Source: Enoplolaimus lenunculus (lineage: Eukaryota; Nematoda; Enoplea; Enoplida; Thoracostomopsidae). From it: a DNA stretch of 64,000 nt. The position numbers and the translations under genes are program-made. The notes beneath the pieces are model-generated. The model did no database searches and was not told the origin of the DNA. It saw only the letters and a list, made by a program, of their open reading frames with translations. Shown here one piece after another: positions 36,201 to 48,557 of the stretch. Position 1 is the stretch's first letter. Every line of letters begins with the position of its first letter. The stretch lies in contig JASANG010003723.1 of assembly GCA_030248215.1 (NCBI GenBank), forward strand, positions 62,001 to 126,000, read 5' to 3'.

Positions 36201-39200
36201 AAAAAAAACTACACTAATTGTTGTTCTGCACAAAATAGTAAAATTTAACAACTGATGATTGTTAACATTCAGGCAATTGACCGTACTTGAGTCCAACACA
36301 CAGGGCAGAAATTGAAGCAAAACACGCATAGCTTGCAAGTTGCACCCTCAATCAGTTCAAGTTGTCTATTTCTGGCAGTCTTATACTCAAATGCGTATGT
36401 ACACTGCAAAAAATGGTGAGTCAAATTTACTCTTTCCAAAATAGGCTTTTTTGACTACACAAAGCTGAGTCAAAATTCGACTCCGCCTAACTCAAATTCG
36501 ATTTGTGTCAGGCGAAGTCGAATTTTGACTCAGTTTGTGTAGTCAGAAAAGCCTATTTTATAGAGAATTTATTTTACTCACCATTTTTTGCAGTGTTGCA
36601 ACTTATCATGACTCTTTCCGAAATAGGTTGTATGGGAGTGCACAAACTGCGTCAAATTCGACTCCGTCAGCGTCAAACGTGCAACTTAGTGAGTCGAATT
36701 TGACGCTGGCGGACTCGAATTTGGCTGAGTTTGTGCAATCCCATAGAGCCTATTTTGGAGAGAGTCAATTTGGCTCACCATTTTTTGCAGTATAGGCAGT
36801 TACCAAAATTATTAAAATTAACATTTTGTTACGAAATTTATCATCTTGAAACATATTTCAGTGATTACTCGACTTTACCCAGGTTCCATTATCACGGCCG
36901 TCAACTGTATAAATACGATAGGTCGGATTATGTGTATCCCAAGTGGTCAAACTTGGTGTAACATATGCCACCCCTGTCGCTCGTTTGCCAGGATCTCCGT
37001 CTTCGAAGAACAACCGAAATGAATCCCAGTGTTCGTGAGCATAAAATTGACCTCGTATCGTATTTTCGTACCTAAAATAATAATTAAGTCATTCTGTACC
37101 AGCGTGAACAATGTTAAAAAAGTGTTTTGACAAAAAGGTTAAAACGCTTCTACTCGGTAAATTCCAGTGAGTTGATTTTAGCTCAGAATGAGTAGAATCC
37201 ACTCAGAAGTTTGAGCTGTGAATTTGGTCTTTCAGAACTCAGAATTCTGAATTGAATGAACTCATTCTGAGTTTAATTAATCAACTCACCCGGGATTAAA
37301 TAAGCTCAAAGTGAGTTAACATTTAATGCTAGGAAAGTCAGATATGACCAATAATAACTAAATTCTCTCTGAGTTGATTAATCAACTCACTGGAATTTAC
37401 AGTGTACGAAATATTAATAACACCGTCCAGCAGGACATATTTTAAATAAACTCCCTCAGCTGCTTATATAATTTATATAAGTTGTTATTACAGCTCTAAC
37501 ATTATACTAGTCTGCCAGCTTTGCGCAATGCGCAAAGTTAGCGAAAACACAAAAATATCCACGCAAATTTTCTTTTCATAGAACGAAGAACTATCAATCA
37601 CGTGTATTTCCTAAGAAATTTTTGTAAACAAAGTAATGCTGGAAATTTGCCCAAAATACGTATGTGGTGCGTTCCAGCTTCAATATATAGATTTTCTGTT
37701 GGTATGCATATGGGCAGCAAAAAACTAGTGTGTACTGCTATGGGCATAGTGTTAAAACAGGTACCAAGCGCACAATTGGTAAATGTGAACTCAGCGCATC
37801 ATAGCTTAACTGGAACTTACCGGTTGACTATTCTATAAAATTGATACCACCAGGACCAGTAAATTCCAACGCTGGTAGGAGGTTCGTGTCCAATAATATG
37901 CACCTTATCACCAGCATTCTCAGCGTCTTGCAGTTGATTAATCAGCCACGCTAGCACCCCATCAGGGTCCGTCTGATTCAGTACCATCCAGCTATAAATA
38001 GAAACTTTGATGCAAGAAAAATTGAAAACCAAATTTTTCTCACCGTAAACCTATTTTTTATTAGGTTTAGTAGATTTATAACCTAAATTTCCTTGGATTC
38101 GTCTGGGTTCAACATATTCCACCCACCGGTAGAGATGTATTTACACACATATTTGCATACATACAAGACACACACAGACATACACAAACGCAGTATTTTC
38201 ACAATTTGTTTAGGCAAGTATTGTGTAACATTGAAACTGGAAAACATTATGCGGGGTTCACGTTATAACCTTCGCAGCGAGGAACGCGTTTTGTCCCTAC
38301 AATAGCCGGTAACATCCTGTCCGTGAGCTAAGCCTAAAGCCTAAGCAAAACTTTCCCTTTATGGAGGAAGTACAAACGATTCGCGCGGGTTTGTTACATT
38401 TTTCATTCCTTTCAGTGTTTCATGTTTACGCTGAAAGTATTATTGGGTATGAGCTCTGGGCTGTATATTCTCAAATGTATATAGCAATTATCATCAGTTA
38501 GTAATAAGTTTTTAAACTCACTAAACAATGGCAGTTGTTGAACTCGAAATTATTAGTACAAGCGTAGAACAAACCGTATTCAAAAAATGGTGCTGATTTT
38601 TGAGTATCAGTATTCACTGGTTCGAAAGTTACAAGCCTATCATCAACTAGTGATAGGTGCTACACACATATGAGAATATGGGGCCTGATGATACGATCAC
38701 TTACAAGTTGATGCTATCTGGATATGCTGTATTCAATGATATGACTCGTAAATTCGTTGCAATTTTCGTCATATAGCAAGCACGGCTGAAATACACTTTT
38801 CCATTACCTTTAACAATACTCAAAAATGCATACTTCCACAAAACTATGCAACTGGATACATTCTGTGTAGGAAGCAATGTACCTGGCACGCGTTGTGTTT
38901 TTGGCCGACCCATCTTATTTAGAGAGTACAATTTGCGCGAACCCATGACACTGTATGTATACGGTATCAAAAATGAAAAAGTTCAATTTAGAGGTGCAGG
39001 GGTTAGAGTAATCTCACTGAGGCTATTGTGCCTCATCCAAAATAAATTGTGTATGCTGTGTGGAAAAATGATTTCCGCGATACTATTCATTTTACTTTAA
39101 AAATTATGTATCACAAATAAACTTTTTAAAGTGAGCAAAAAATTAATAATTAATTTTAAGCACCGTTTGAAGAAACATCGGTTTTGTTTAGCAAAATTTG

Positions 39201-42200
39201 GCATAAAATTGCTTTTAATTAAGCAAAGAGCTACTTTAGTATATCGTTTTCGGTTCCAGGTTCCAACCAATTCAGCCAAGAATCGGCGAGGTATGAATAC
39301 AACCATTTGTTGTTGTATTTGTCGGGCAAATTCATCGACAACGGCGGAAAACTGCAAAAGTTGAACGATTTTTTAATGAATAAATACTTTTTACTGCAAT
39401 AGCTGATAAAACACATTTTCTTGAATTTCTAAACCAAGATAAATTTTCAAGGAAAAATATGGTATTAAATTCAACGCAAAACCTAAGAATGACATGCAAA
39501 AAAGCAACATACTAGTTAAAAAGTGTGCAAATAATTTAGGCTTAGGCTTAGGCTTAGAAATATGCTTACAATACTGTTACGCCCCTGTTCTTTACATTGG
39601 CCATAGTTTCCAATGATAACATGAACATTTTTTGACACTGGCGTGCGCAGTATGACCTGGATGCTGGATTATTTTTGATACGATAAAGAAAGCAGTAACG
39701 AAAAGGATTACAATTACAACATAAATCTCAAATATCTCATATCCTTTCAAATTTGTGCTTACCTGTCTACAGGTGCTGATTCGTGATTTCCAATAGATGG
39801 ATAAATTCGTTTGTTTGCAAAATATTTGTTGAAAAGTGCCGTCATATTTGCGTAATGGTATCGTTGATCATCACGTGACTGATGCCATACGTTATGCGGT
39901 GGCAAATCACCAGTCCAGTATACTGCATCGAACTGAAATAGAAATCTGACAAGCAGACCCTAATGCAACTTCCACAATATCATGTGTACACCAGGTGACT
40001 TTTGAGGGGGGTAGTGTCATGGACATTGAAGCTAAAACGCTTTAGTATCCTTAACGTTGAAGCCAAAAAGCTTCAGTGTCCTGAACATTGAAGCATTTTT
40101 GGCTTCAACAACCTTCACACTGAAGCTTTTTCGCTTCAACGTCCTGACTTCAATGTTTGGGATACTGGAGCCAAAATTGCTTCAGTGTGCAGGATGCTGA
40201 AGCCAAAAATGGTTCAATGTGAATGATGCTGCACTGTAAATTCCAATGAGTTATTTAATCAACTCAGAAGGAAAATTAGTTATTTCTGAGTTAATAACAG
40301 TAAACTTTAACTCACTCTGAGTTTACTTGATTCTCACTGTGAGTTGTGTTCACTCCGGGTGAGTTGCTTAATTAACTCAGAATGAATTGAATCAACTCAA
40401 AATTCTGAGTTCTGATTGTCCTTACTCAGGCTGAGTGATTCAACTCATTCTGAGTTAAAATCAACTCACTGGAATTTACAGTGTGAGCTTTTTGGCTTCA
40501 ACATCCACGACACTGAAGCATTTTTGGCTTCAGTATCGTGGACATTGAAGCCAAAAAGCTTCAGTGTAAAGGATTGTCAAGCAAAAATGCTTCAATGTCC
40601 ATGACACTACCTCCTCAAATGTCACCTGGTGTACGCATGTTATTGTGGAAGTTGCATAATATGGTCGAGGAGACGGGCTACTTCGATTTGACCAAGTTTT
40701 GGAAGCGTAAATAATGTTTTTTGTAAATAAACAGTAACATTGAATAGAGGGTTGGTAATTATTTGCTCAAAAAATAACTTGCGTATAAATAAAATACGAC
40801 ATTAATATTGGCTTTGTTTCAAGAGAAGCGAAAAATTTGTATGGACAGGAAATCATGAAATTTAAACACGACACGATTTTGTGTGCCCGTATTCTCAAAT
40901 GTGTATAGCACATATCAACATCCTTTAACTTTCAAAACACTGAATGGTGATTTCAAATATCACACTTCTGTGCAAATTTGTGATTCACAACTGAAACAGT
41001 TTGTAAGGTTCGGAACGGATTACTAATTGTTAATAGATGCTATACACATTTGAGAATATAGGCCCACAAATTAAACTAACCTCTTCGTTTTTGGATATGT
41101 AATCAAATATTGCTTCAGTGGTCCAGTAGGGTATGTCACACGGTGCCACTGTGCCCCAGTATCCGGCAGGTCTTTTGACGGTTCCTAAAAACGGAACATT
41201 TTCATCATATTTGTTGGAAGTACAAGTTGTCTGTCACGTTTACAAAAATACAAACTTTGCTGAATGTTCCACGCTTTCAGAACAAACTTTAACCATTCCG
41301 GAAGAAAAAACGTACAAAATAGGACCCATGTAAAGATCAGCGGCGGAACGTTTTTCTGCGGGACTGCCATGGAGTAAGCTTCAGTTTTAGACGATTTTTT
41401 GCTTGGCTTACGTTTAGACTTTAGGCTTAGGCTTAGGAATATGCTCATTCTTATGCTTAGACTTAGGCTTAGGCTTAGGCTTAGGAATATGCTTATAATA
41501 TTGTTCCGCCCATGTTCTTTTAGATTGGCCCAAAATAAAGCACACCTGAATGTCCTTTTGTTGTGCTGTTCATTCGACAACACAACGGCTCGTTGCAATC
41601 GACTTCACTTCCGGGTTTATACAAAAAGTCATAATGAAGATCTGTTAGTTGTAATATTTTCAACTGTCTTGAGCCAGGCTGAAACAAAAATGTACAAAAC
41701 AATTTTTTACACAAAAAACAATAATAAAATAACAAATATTCTGTTGCATCAAGTAAACAAAATAAATTAACAAACGAAATGAGTAGTACTCTATGTACTT
41801 ATTGTAGTAACCGGAGTTAGAGGGGGACTGATATTTATTGACCTCTTCAGAAGTGCCTCTTTGATTCGGTTACGGACTGTTATTTATTTTTATCTCGCCC
41901 TTCGTTGCTGAAATATATTCGGTATTGAAACTATCTATCAAAAGCATGAGCGATAATGCAACGTTATGCTTTTGGAATGTACTTTCAAAACGTAAATATG
42001 TTTTAAAGTTTCGAATTCAACTTTATTTATTCCTGGAGTCATTTATGCACCACAATTAGAGATAATTGACAATTACGGACCCTAATTAGGGTTTAGGGAC
42101 TGTATCGGCTCACCTACTCTTATTACGGATACGGACTCATGTTGATTTGGACTCAAAACGTTGAACCTCTCTTATTCGGGTCACTGTTCAACCAATTTTA

Positions 42201-44671
42201 GAAAATCCCGGACTCCTGTAACCATATAAAAATTGCAAGTTTGAGTACTCAAAAACAGGATAAAGCCCTATCCACACATGTATTTTTTGCAGTGAGAACT
42301 GACAGTTGCAACTTGCAAGGCTTTAGTCGAAATTTCTAGGCTTGAAACCGCGTTCAAAGCCTAGAATTTCTGTTTAGTACTCAATAAATGTTAAGATAGT
42401 CCAGACTGTCTCGCTATGAAGCGCAAAAGGTCAAAAGATTTCATATTTGAGCTCATTTAGAATCCTTGAATTCAACAAGTTTGAATTCAATTAAAAAACG
42501 CTCAGCAACACACTTTATGATTGGCCAATCAAAATGCAGGTGCAAGAAATTCACGCGACTTGTAACTGCGTTCACACGTGCGAATTAAATTTAATGGCAC
42601 GAATTCCAGTGAATAATTTGTTGCTACAAGAACTTCAAAGCTGTTTTATCACCGAACTTGCACATGTAAGTTGCACGGACAAGTAATTGCCGCAAAAACT
42701 TGTACGTGTGAGAATAGGGCTTTAATAAACTTCAAACAAGCAACATTTGTAACGCTTGACTGTTGTATACACTTTTCCACATTTAACCTCTTCTCACATT
42801 GAGTTGCCTATAGGCAACTCAGCGCAGTGTATATACGATAAATATTAATACCGCACCGTGTTTAACAATTGCAACACGTATACATAGTACTAAATCACCA
42901 CAAGACGTGAGAGTCCCCTCGTGCTCGAGCGTCAAGCTCCTATAGCTGAGTGGTGATGTATACGCCTCCCACTCCGGTCACTGGCGTTCGAATCCCAGCA
43001 TAAAAGTAGGTCTCAGGGGAAATAGAAAATATTCATGTGAGAAAGGGTTAAGATTAAGGCGGTTCTGGCTATAAGCTGAGCATTAGCAAAAATTCTTGGC
43101 CACACGAAAGTCTCTTTGTAAGCATATGCCTAAGCGCGGACTTGGCATTTCCGTGACCAGCTCACCATGCTAGGGGAGGCTAAAAATTTTTCATCAGGAC
43201 ACACAAAGCTTTTCAACGACTTAATACAAGCAAGGTTGAAAATTTTCTAGAGGGGCCAAAAATTTTCCATGGTGGTTGAACCCCCTGCCCCCTCCTTCGG
43301 CTACAGGGTCGATGTGCAGAATCTCAACATTTTACATACCGGTGGCGGTTGTAAAACGTCATTTGGCGGTTTCGGCGTTTGAGGTAACGTCACCGTCCAG
43401 TTGTACAACGGGAATCCGTGATCAGGATTGCCACACTGTTCAAGCAACGCTGGACAAATTTGATCCGGGCTTCCAATCATTTGTGCAAACAAGTACTCGA
43501 CTTCACCCTGGCATTTAAATTTAAAACAGTTCGTAAGCGAAGTTATTAATTTCGCGATGCTATAAACACCCTGTGGCTCGGATGACCGCTGGGGTTGAAG
43601 CCTACCAAAAAATCTTATATTTTAAGCTGACGAAAAATTGTGATCGCTTATTAAAAACAGTTTAGCAGAACCACATTTTGAACTGATGCTACAATTTTGA
43701 GTATGGTTTTACCATCCAGTTTATTTTTTAATGAATACTTTTCGTGATTTTTTTAATAAATATTTTTTATCCTTTTTTGAATAAATATTTTTCATCTATT
43801 TTTAATAAATATTTTTCATCTATTTTTAATAAATATTTTTCATCCATTTTTAACAAGTGTTTTTCATCTATTTTTGAACAAATATTTTTCATCTATTTTT
43901 TGAATAAATATTTTTCACCTATTTTTTGAATAAATATTTTCCATCTATTTTTCGAATGGTTGTCTGGCCCTCAATCTGCGAACCAGACAACAAAAAATAA
44001 TATTATTCGACTCAGCTCTTCAAACTGCGTGGAATGGTATAGAAGTGTCAAAATTTAGACAAAATTTTCCTCCGTTCTCAAACGCGACATATTAGAAGCT
44101 CAAACAATCGAATTTTTCAAAACTTCAAATTTCGCTTCGAAATGATCCGAGGAGATATTTAAATTAGTCAAATCTGCAAAACCGTTCATACAATTGATAT
44201 CCAAACGCTGGTCGAGGGGATGAACCAAAAACTCCGCTACTCCCCCGAGAAAAAACATCGGTTCCAACTTACCCCCCATTCTTGAGCGACATCGTCACAA
44301 ACCGCTTTATCTTCAACTGCCCGGCACACCAGTGCAATAAGTTCACTGATAAGTTTCGTGCCTTCCTTAGTTCCGATATGCTTCGCAAGCAAAGCAACCG
44401 TTTCACGGCAAATGAAACACGTTATCGACTCTCCAACATATTTTGTCAACATCGCATTCAAGTCAACAAACGACAGACTACCTGGCTGATTGTTGGAAAA
44501 TAGTTGTTTTTCTAGTAGGCTTTTGATTACTTGCTGGGTAAGTGATACTTTCAGAGAGCCGTCGTTGTCTGGCAAAGCCAGACTGATCGGTGCCGGCGAA
44601 ACGGTTTGAATTAAAACACCGGTTACAGCTAATAACATAGCTAGTGATTTTAATTGAAGCAAGCAAACCAT
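33268..44671 (-). CDS. asm: Acid sphingomyelinase (saposin B plus metallophosphoesterase), 12 exons
   Basis: Exons 44671-44273, 43507-43340, 41678-41546, 41184-41081, 39932-39763, 39351-39235, 38785-38705, 37991-37821, 37071-36879, 35352-35257, 34788-34688 and 33385-33268 join in phase into 616 residues (human SMPD1 about 630). It hydrolyses sphingomyelin to ceramide and phosphocholine, in lysosomes or secreted. A signal peptide is followed by a saposin B domain (CFIC at 85-88), a Pro-rich linker (PKPP) and the two-zinc phosphoesterase domain: DLH at 202-204, GDLPPHNVW at 276, GNHES at 316, HIIGH at 422-426 and AHEH at 459-462. The C-terminal Cys-rich lobe is present (CGEIC, MLC, KLC). The usual last metal motif is GHTH; here both histidines remain but G and T are changed. 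The start is the first ATG; an in-frame TTG lies upstream next to a possible acceptor. Identification is secure. Confidence 0.97.
33531..33780. repeat. E element
   Basis: CACACGTGCAAGTTTTTTAA at the left and TTGCGCGTGCAAGCTTTCG at the right, with GTGCAAGAAATTC inside. Confidence 0.7.
34243..34458. mobile_element. A1 element
   Basis: TTCAGTGTAAAGATCACAGG to GGCCCTGTTCTTTACATTAGCCC, with degenerate TTAGGC-like units. A partial neighbour continues to about 34646. Confidence 0.65.
34941..35233. repeat. F element
   Basis: ATCTGCTATTCAAG at the left and GAATAGCAGATTCGCCTACG at the right; GGCCTAGGCCAAT palindromes and ACCAATCAGATTTTATTATT inside. Confidence 0.75.
35454..36158. repeat. 29-bp minisatellite in acid sphingomyelinase intron 9
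   Basis: About 24 tandem copies of TTGAATCGATTCTGTAAAAT plus TACTTAAAA (29 bp), with small variants such as TCTCTAAAA. Each unit carries the 10-bp palindrome GAATCGATTC. It fills about half of the intron between exons 9 and 10. Confidence 0.95.
36402..36793. repeat. Two B elements end to end
   Basis: First copy 36402-36596 (CACTGCAAAAAATGGTGAGT to TTTTTTGCAGTG); second about 36597-36793 ending TTTTTTGCAG. They lie just downstream of sphingomyelinase exon 9. Confidence 0.75.
37153..37405. repeat. C palindromic element
   Basis: CGGTAAATTCCAGTGAGTTG to CACTGGAATTTACAGTG, in sphingomyelinase intron 8. Confidence 0.8.
38464..38682. repeat. D element
   Basis: ATATTCTCAAATGTATATAG to GGTGCTACACACATATGAGAA. 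Confidence 0.75.
39962..40660. repeat. N element: long palindrome with nested C element, in sphingomyelinase intron 4
   Basis: The ends mirror each other over about 65 bp: ATGCAACTTCCACAATATCA at 39962 and its complement near 40655, then CACCAGGTGAC and GTGTCATGGACATTGAAG on both sides. Inside are several inverted TTGAAGC..GCTTCA units. A C element (40231-40484) interrupts the centre. Confidence 0.85.
40231..40484. repeat. C palindromic element nested in N
   Basis: Begins CACTGTAAATTCCAATGAGT and ends ACTGGAATTTACAGTG. The interior alternates GAGTTGA and TCAACTC motifs, as in the other C copies. Confidence 0.85.
40890..41063. repeat. D element
   Basis: GTATTCTCAAATGTGTATAG to GATGCTATACACATTTGAGAA, ending about 18 bp from sphingomyelinase exon 4. 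Confidence 0.75.
41322..41530. mobile_element. A1 element with 7/8 target duplication
   Basis: GACCCATGTAAAGATCAGCG to TTCTTTTAGATTGGCC; two TTAGGC arrays. CAAAATAG and CAAAATAA flank it. Confidence 0.8.
42267..42724. repeat. E element
   Basis: AGCCCTATCCACACATGTATTTTTTGC-like left end and TTGTACGTGTGAGAATAGGGC right end, mirrored; GTGCAAGAAATTCACG inside. Confidence 0.7.
42787..43047 (+). mobile_element. T element: TTAA-flanked, piggyBac-like ends, tRNA-like module
   Basis: TTAA stands on both sides (42783-42786, 43048-43051). The ends CCTCTTCTCACAT and ATGTGAGAAAGGG are mirrored. Inside, TATAGCTGAGTGGTGATG (box A) and CTGGCGTTCGAATCCCAG (box B within a paired T-arm) are spaced as in a tRNA. 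No protein is encoded. Confidence 0.75.
43160..43312. repeat. Q element, reversed
   Basis: GGGGAGGCTAAAAATTTTTC, AGGGGCCAAAAATTTT and CGGCTACAGGGTCG mirror the Q copies at 10825 and 63640. It ends about 28 bp from sphingomyelinase exon 2. Confidence 0.6.
43745..43950. repeat. AT-rich minisatellite, about 25 bp unit
   Basis: Seven or eight copies of AATAAATATTTTTCATCTAT with small changes, in sphingomyelinase intron 1. Confidence 0.85.
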
Positions 44672-44768
44672 TTTGGGATGCTGCAACCTAAATTAAGCAA
44701 ATACGAACACGGCGCTATGTTAGTTTTAATTTTTGAAATAAAGCGTTTATAGGATTAGAAATGACAGG

Positions 44769-44992
44769 GGTTCATGTACAGAACAAAGCCGGATCGTTTT
44801 TCGGAGGGGCTATAATAGAGTCAGTTTAAGCTTTAGGCTAATTTTCTGCTTAGGCTTAGGCTTAGGCTTAGGCTTAGGCTTAGGCTTACGCTTAGGCTTG
44901 GGCTTAGGAATAGGCTCATGCATACGCTTAGGCTTAGGCTTAGAAATATGCTTATACTACTGTTCCCGCCCTGTTCTATATATACATGAACC
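44769..44992. mobile_element. A1 element with exact 8-bp target duplication
   Basis: GGTTCATGTACAGAACAAAG to TATATATACATGAACC; ATGACAGG on both sides. It carries one of the longest TTAGGC runs in the window (about five perfect units at 44850-44885). Confidence 0.88.
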
Positions 44993-45709
44993 ATGACAGG
45001 TATTTTAGTATGTATTTTTTCAAATTTTATACTTTTATCGCTTTTAAGACAGTTATTAATGTATTGTCGGTGTCGGCGAGGGTCCATTCTCTTATTAGAT
45101 TATTTCCCCTCGAGTAGTGTGCAACCGCAATTCCTGTTCCGGTAGTAAAATCCGGTATTTTTCACTGTCCGGTTACGGTAATAAATCCGGTATTTTTTCA
45201 CAGGAATTTTCGGGCATTTTCGGCGTTGAAAATTTCATGTTATTCTAACTTGCAGTTACATTAATGATTTTCATCGCCACCCGAATTTTATTTTGAAATC
45301 ACTGATGCAGTATGATTTTGTAAGTTTTTAGCTGTTTGTGCAGTGTAAACTCTGCACAAGACGTGAAAGCCCCGTCGCTCTTGACCGGTAGTGATAAATG
45401 ACTTCCACCCGTGAGACTGGAGTACGAGCGGTAGATTGAAATCAGATGAAATTGAAAATATTCATATGACAATGATGAAACTGTTTTATTTTCTAATTCA
45501 AAGTTTAGCGAAATTATTTGCCAAAACATACGCAAAAAATAATTGCGGATGCGGATGTAATATCCGGATATAATTTTTTGGATCAGGCACCCATAACAGC
45601 CAACGATTTTGTTGCGTTAGTTTTTGAACGCAAAATTCGATTAGATTTTAAGTCTCTGAACAGTGTACAAGGGTGTAGTAACTGATTTCAAAACAAGGGG
45701 GACATATTT

Positions 45710-45929
45710 ACTGCAAAACTACTGAATCAAATTGACTCTTTCCGAAATAGACTTTTCCTAAACTACACAAACTGAGTGAAATTCGACTGCGCCGGAGTCA
45801 AATTCGAGTCATCCGAGCCGCTTAGTGAGTCGAATTTGACTCTGGCGGAGTCGAGTTTGACTCAGTTTGTGCAGACCTGCAAAGTTTATTTCGGAGAGAG
45901 TTGATTTGACTCACCATTTTTTGCAGTGT
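45710..45929. repeat. B palindromic element
   Basis: ACTGCAAAACTACTGAATCA to TCACCATTTTTTGCAGTG. Confidence 0.75.
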
Positions 45930-46139
45930 GCACTGGAACGCAATGTGTATGCTGTAGAGAAAATCTCGCGAGTAAAAGCGTTCGAGAAGCCAAATTCAGT
46001 TGCAATAATTTGTAAGGAAAAGACCTTTACGTTGCCAGTGGTTCATAAAAAATTTCCATTCCATAATATTCCAAATTTTCTGCCCTCAAAAATGTTTAAA
46101 TGCCACTCCCCACCCGGGACCAATCTATAACACAAACTC

Positions 46140-46312
46140 GTTACAGTAGTATACTCATATTCCTAAGCCTAAGCCTAAGCCTTCGTGCAAACTTAAACAT
46201 AAGAACAAGGTTACACCTAAGCCGAAGTCCGAACCTAAGCAAAAAATTAGTCTGAAGCTTAAAGTTTATTGCAGTTCCGCAGAAAAACGTTCCGCTTCTG
46301 ATCTTTACAAGA
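46140..46312. mobile_element. A1 element
   Basis: GTTACAGTAGTATACTCATA to CTGATCTTTACAAGACC; CCTAAGCCTAAGCC core. Confidence 0.65.
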
Positions 46313-46525
46313 CCCCAGGCCTCTGAAGCGGTAGATTTCAATTGGGAGAGTAGCGGATTAACAGAGTTTTGAAAAGCCGTCCAGAGTTTGTAATAAATTA
46401 TAATCTTCGTCAAAAAGGTATTTTAAAAAGTTGTTAACTTAACTTTTATCAGTAACCGAACCGAAAAATATTTAGTTTTTGCTAAAAATGACTTAAAAAT
46501 TACGTAATAAGCCTAAAAGTATTCG

Positions 46526-46708
46526 GGCCAATGTTACTTTAAGGGGCGTCCAAGTTTCTGGTGGGTCTATAAAAGTGTAAGTTTAGATTGTAAATTACAC
46601 TTTTTGCTCAGTCAAAGGCTTACGATATGCTTTTGCAACGCTTAGACTTAGACTTAGGCTTAGGAATACGCCCAATCTACTGTTACGCCCCTAATACTAG
46701 GATTGGCC
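46526..46708. mobile_element. A2 element with 7/8 target duplication
   Basis: GGCCAATGTTACTTTAAGGG to CCTAATACTAGGATTGGCC; AGTATTCG and AGTATTTG flank it. The DNA just to its right (46709-46756) reappears inside the composite element at 52025. Confidence 0.85.
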
Positions 46709-46924
46709 AGTATTTGTATATACGCTAAGCAACTTCCTGTTATTTGCATTTAGCGATTAATTGCAGCATTACAAGACAATTGACGTCGGCCTATAAACAG
46801 AAGCTGTGAGCAAATAAAATGAAATTTACTGTTGTTTTCTAAGCTAAAACAATGATTATACGTAAAATCAGCTAAAAAATATATTTCAAACAGTCTACGT
46901 TTAGGTATATTTTCATGCTTTTGT

Positions 46925-47120
46925 TGGCCAATGTAAAGAACAGGGGCAGAACAGTATTATAAGCTTATGCTTAGGCCTAAGCCTAGGCGTAAGAATGAGT
47001 TTATTCCAAATCCTAAGCCTAAGCCTTAGCCTATGCCAAGCAAAAAATTAGTCTAAAGCTTAAGCTTATTCTATTCTAGTCCCATAGAAAAACGTTCCGC
47101 CCCTGATCTTTACATGGACC
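46925..47120. mobile_element. A1 element with 7/8 target duplication
   Basis: GGCCAATGTAAAGAACAGGG to CCCTGATCTTTACATGGACC; CTTTTGTT and TTTTTGTT flank it. Confidence 0.85.
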
Positions 47121-48345
47121 TTTTTGTTATACGTGAAGACTACATTTTTATCCGTAATAGTAATCGGTGGTTTACTGCTTGACGAACCTCTGTTTAACGG
47201 TTTTAAAAATAATCAGGTGTTGAAGGATAAAGACTACTCACTAAAACCCTAAGCCAGCTTGATTTAAGTTTAAGCTAATTTAGCAGTATTAAACTAACTT
47301 TCTAGATTGGCTAAACTAACAGGTAGGTTCACGCTTAAATTCATTTAAAATCTTAAATATTTTCAGTTTAAAGCTAAACATAACGAACTCGTAGATGCAC
47401 GTAATTTCTGGGCTGCACTTGTTACATAAACTTAAAATAAGTTTACTTTAACTTGTGTTAAAATTAAAAACATGTTAGTTTAAAGAAAAGTTAAAATTCT
47501 AGTTTAGTTATAGTCCGTCCAACCATTTAAGTCTTACTTAAAATAAAAAGCAACTTTAGTTTAGCTATAATTTAAGTTTAAGTTTTTAGAAAGTAGGTTT
47601 CTGAAATCATATTTGGGTAATTACTTAAGTCGGCCACTTAGACACTTAACTTTTTTAACAAAAATAAATAAACAACAAATGGGAGCCATAGTCATAGCAA
47701 GAAAGTAATAGTTTTGCTTTACATTAAAGATGCAGCATGAGTTTACAATTTCAATTAAACCAAGGTCAGTATGCTTGAACTGTTAATCTGTAATATATTA
47801 AACTTAGTCAGCGACTTAAATATTTACTTAATTCGAATAGCGGTGAAGCAAAATGTGATTTAAATACACTTTAAATTTAGCTAAACGGAAATCGTGGGAC
47901 TCAAATAATTATTAAGTATAAAATTTTAAAATGTAGAACATTTACTTTACTCAAATGATTTTTATATTTGTGTATTTTTCCTTAAATAAAGTTCAATTGT
48001 GTTAATTTAGCTTGGGATTCGAAACAAATCAATAAATATTTGAGATTCTTTCAAATTCTGCGAATTTTACTTTCAATATAAAAAGTCACATGACATTTTT
48101 GTTTTAAATTGCAGCAGTCAAAATTAAACAAAACCTTGTGATAACACATTTTTATACTTTCCAGATGAAAAGTACAGGAAAATATTTGATTAGCGAGCAA
48201 TAAAAGTTTCAAACATTGGGCGTTAGCCAATGGGGGTATGGCGGCGGCCGTGTCCCCCAAAGTCGGCCGTACCCGCTCAATTGGCTGCAATACATTGTAG
48301 TATGTGTCAATATTCGCGTTTGCCTCAGTGTAAACGCCAGTGTGT

Positions 48346-48557
48346 TTAGAAATCAATTCAGCTAATGAGTTAGTTATTTTTGAGTTAATAACTGTAAACA
48401 TTAACTCTTTAAGTTCAGTTGATTCCGCGTTATAGCTGAATAATTAAGTCATCAGGAGAGTTTCATTGACACCGAATTCTGAGTTCTGAACGTCTTAACT
48501 CAGACTGAATGATTCAACTCATTCTGAGTTAAAATCAACTCACTGGCGTTTACAGTG
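48346..48557. repeat. C palindromic element, left end worn
   Basis: AATGAGTTAGTTATTTTTGA at the left, AACTCACTGGCGTTTACAGTG at the right. Confidence 0.7.

Noticed and set aside
36126-36338. VLDSST on the minus strand as a possible sphingomyelinase exon 10
   Set aside because: It resembles the family's VLDHxT, but the phase does not fit; 35352-35257 (SVLDYRQMMVNLTKAN) fits in phase and alignment.
42898-43020. A real tRNA gene
   Set aside because: Boxes A and B and the T-arm are present, but the acceptor stem does not pair and the sequence recurs inside T elements.
17534-44671. An operon of UTP18, bL27m and acid sphingomyelinase
   Set aside because: They share a strand, but spacing is 1.7-4.4 kb of repeat-filled DNA and functions are unrelated.
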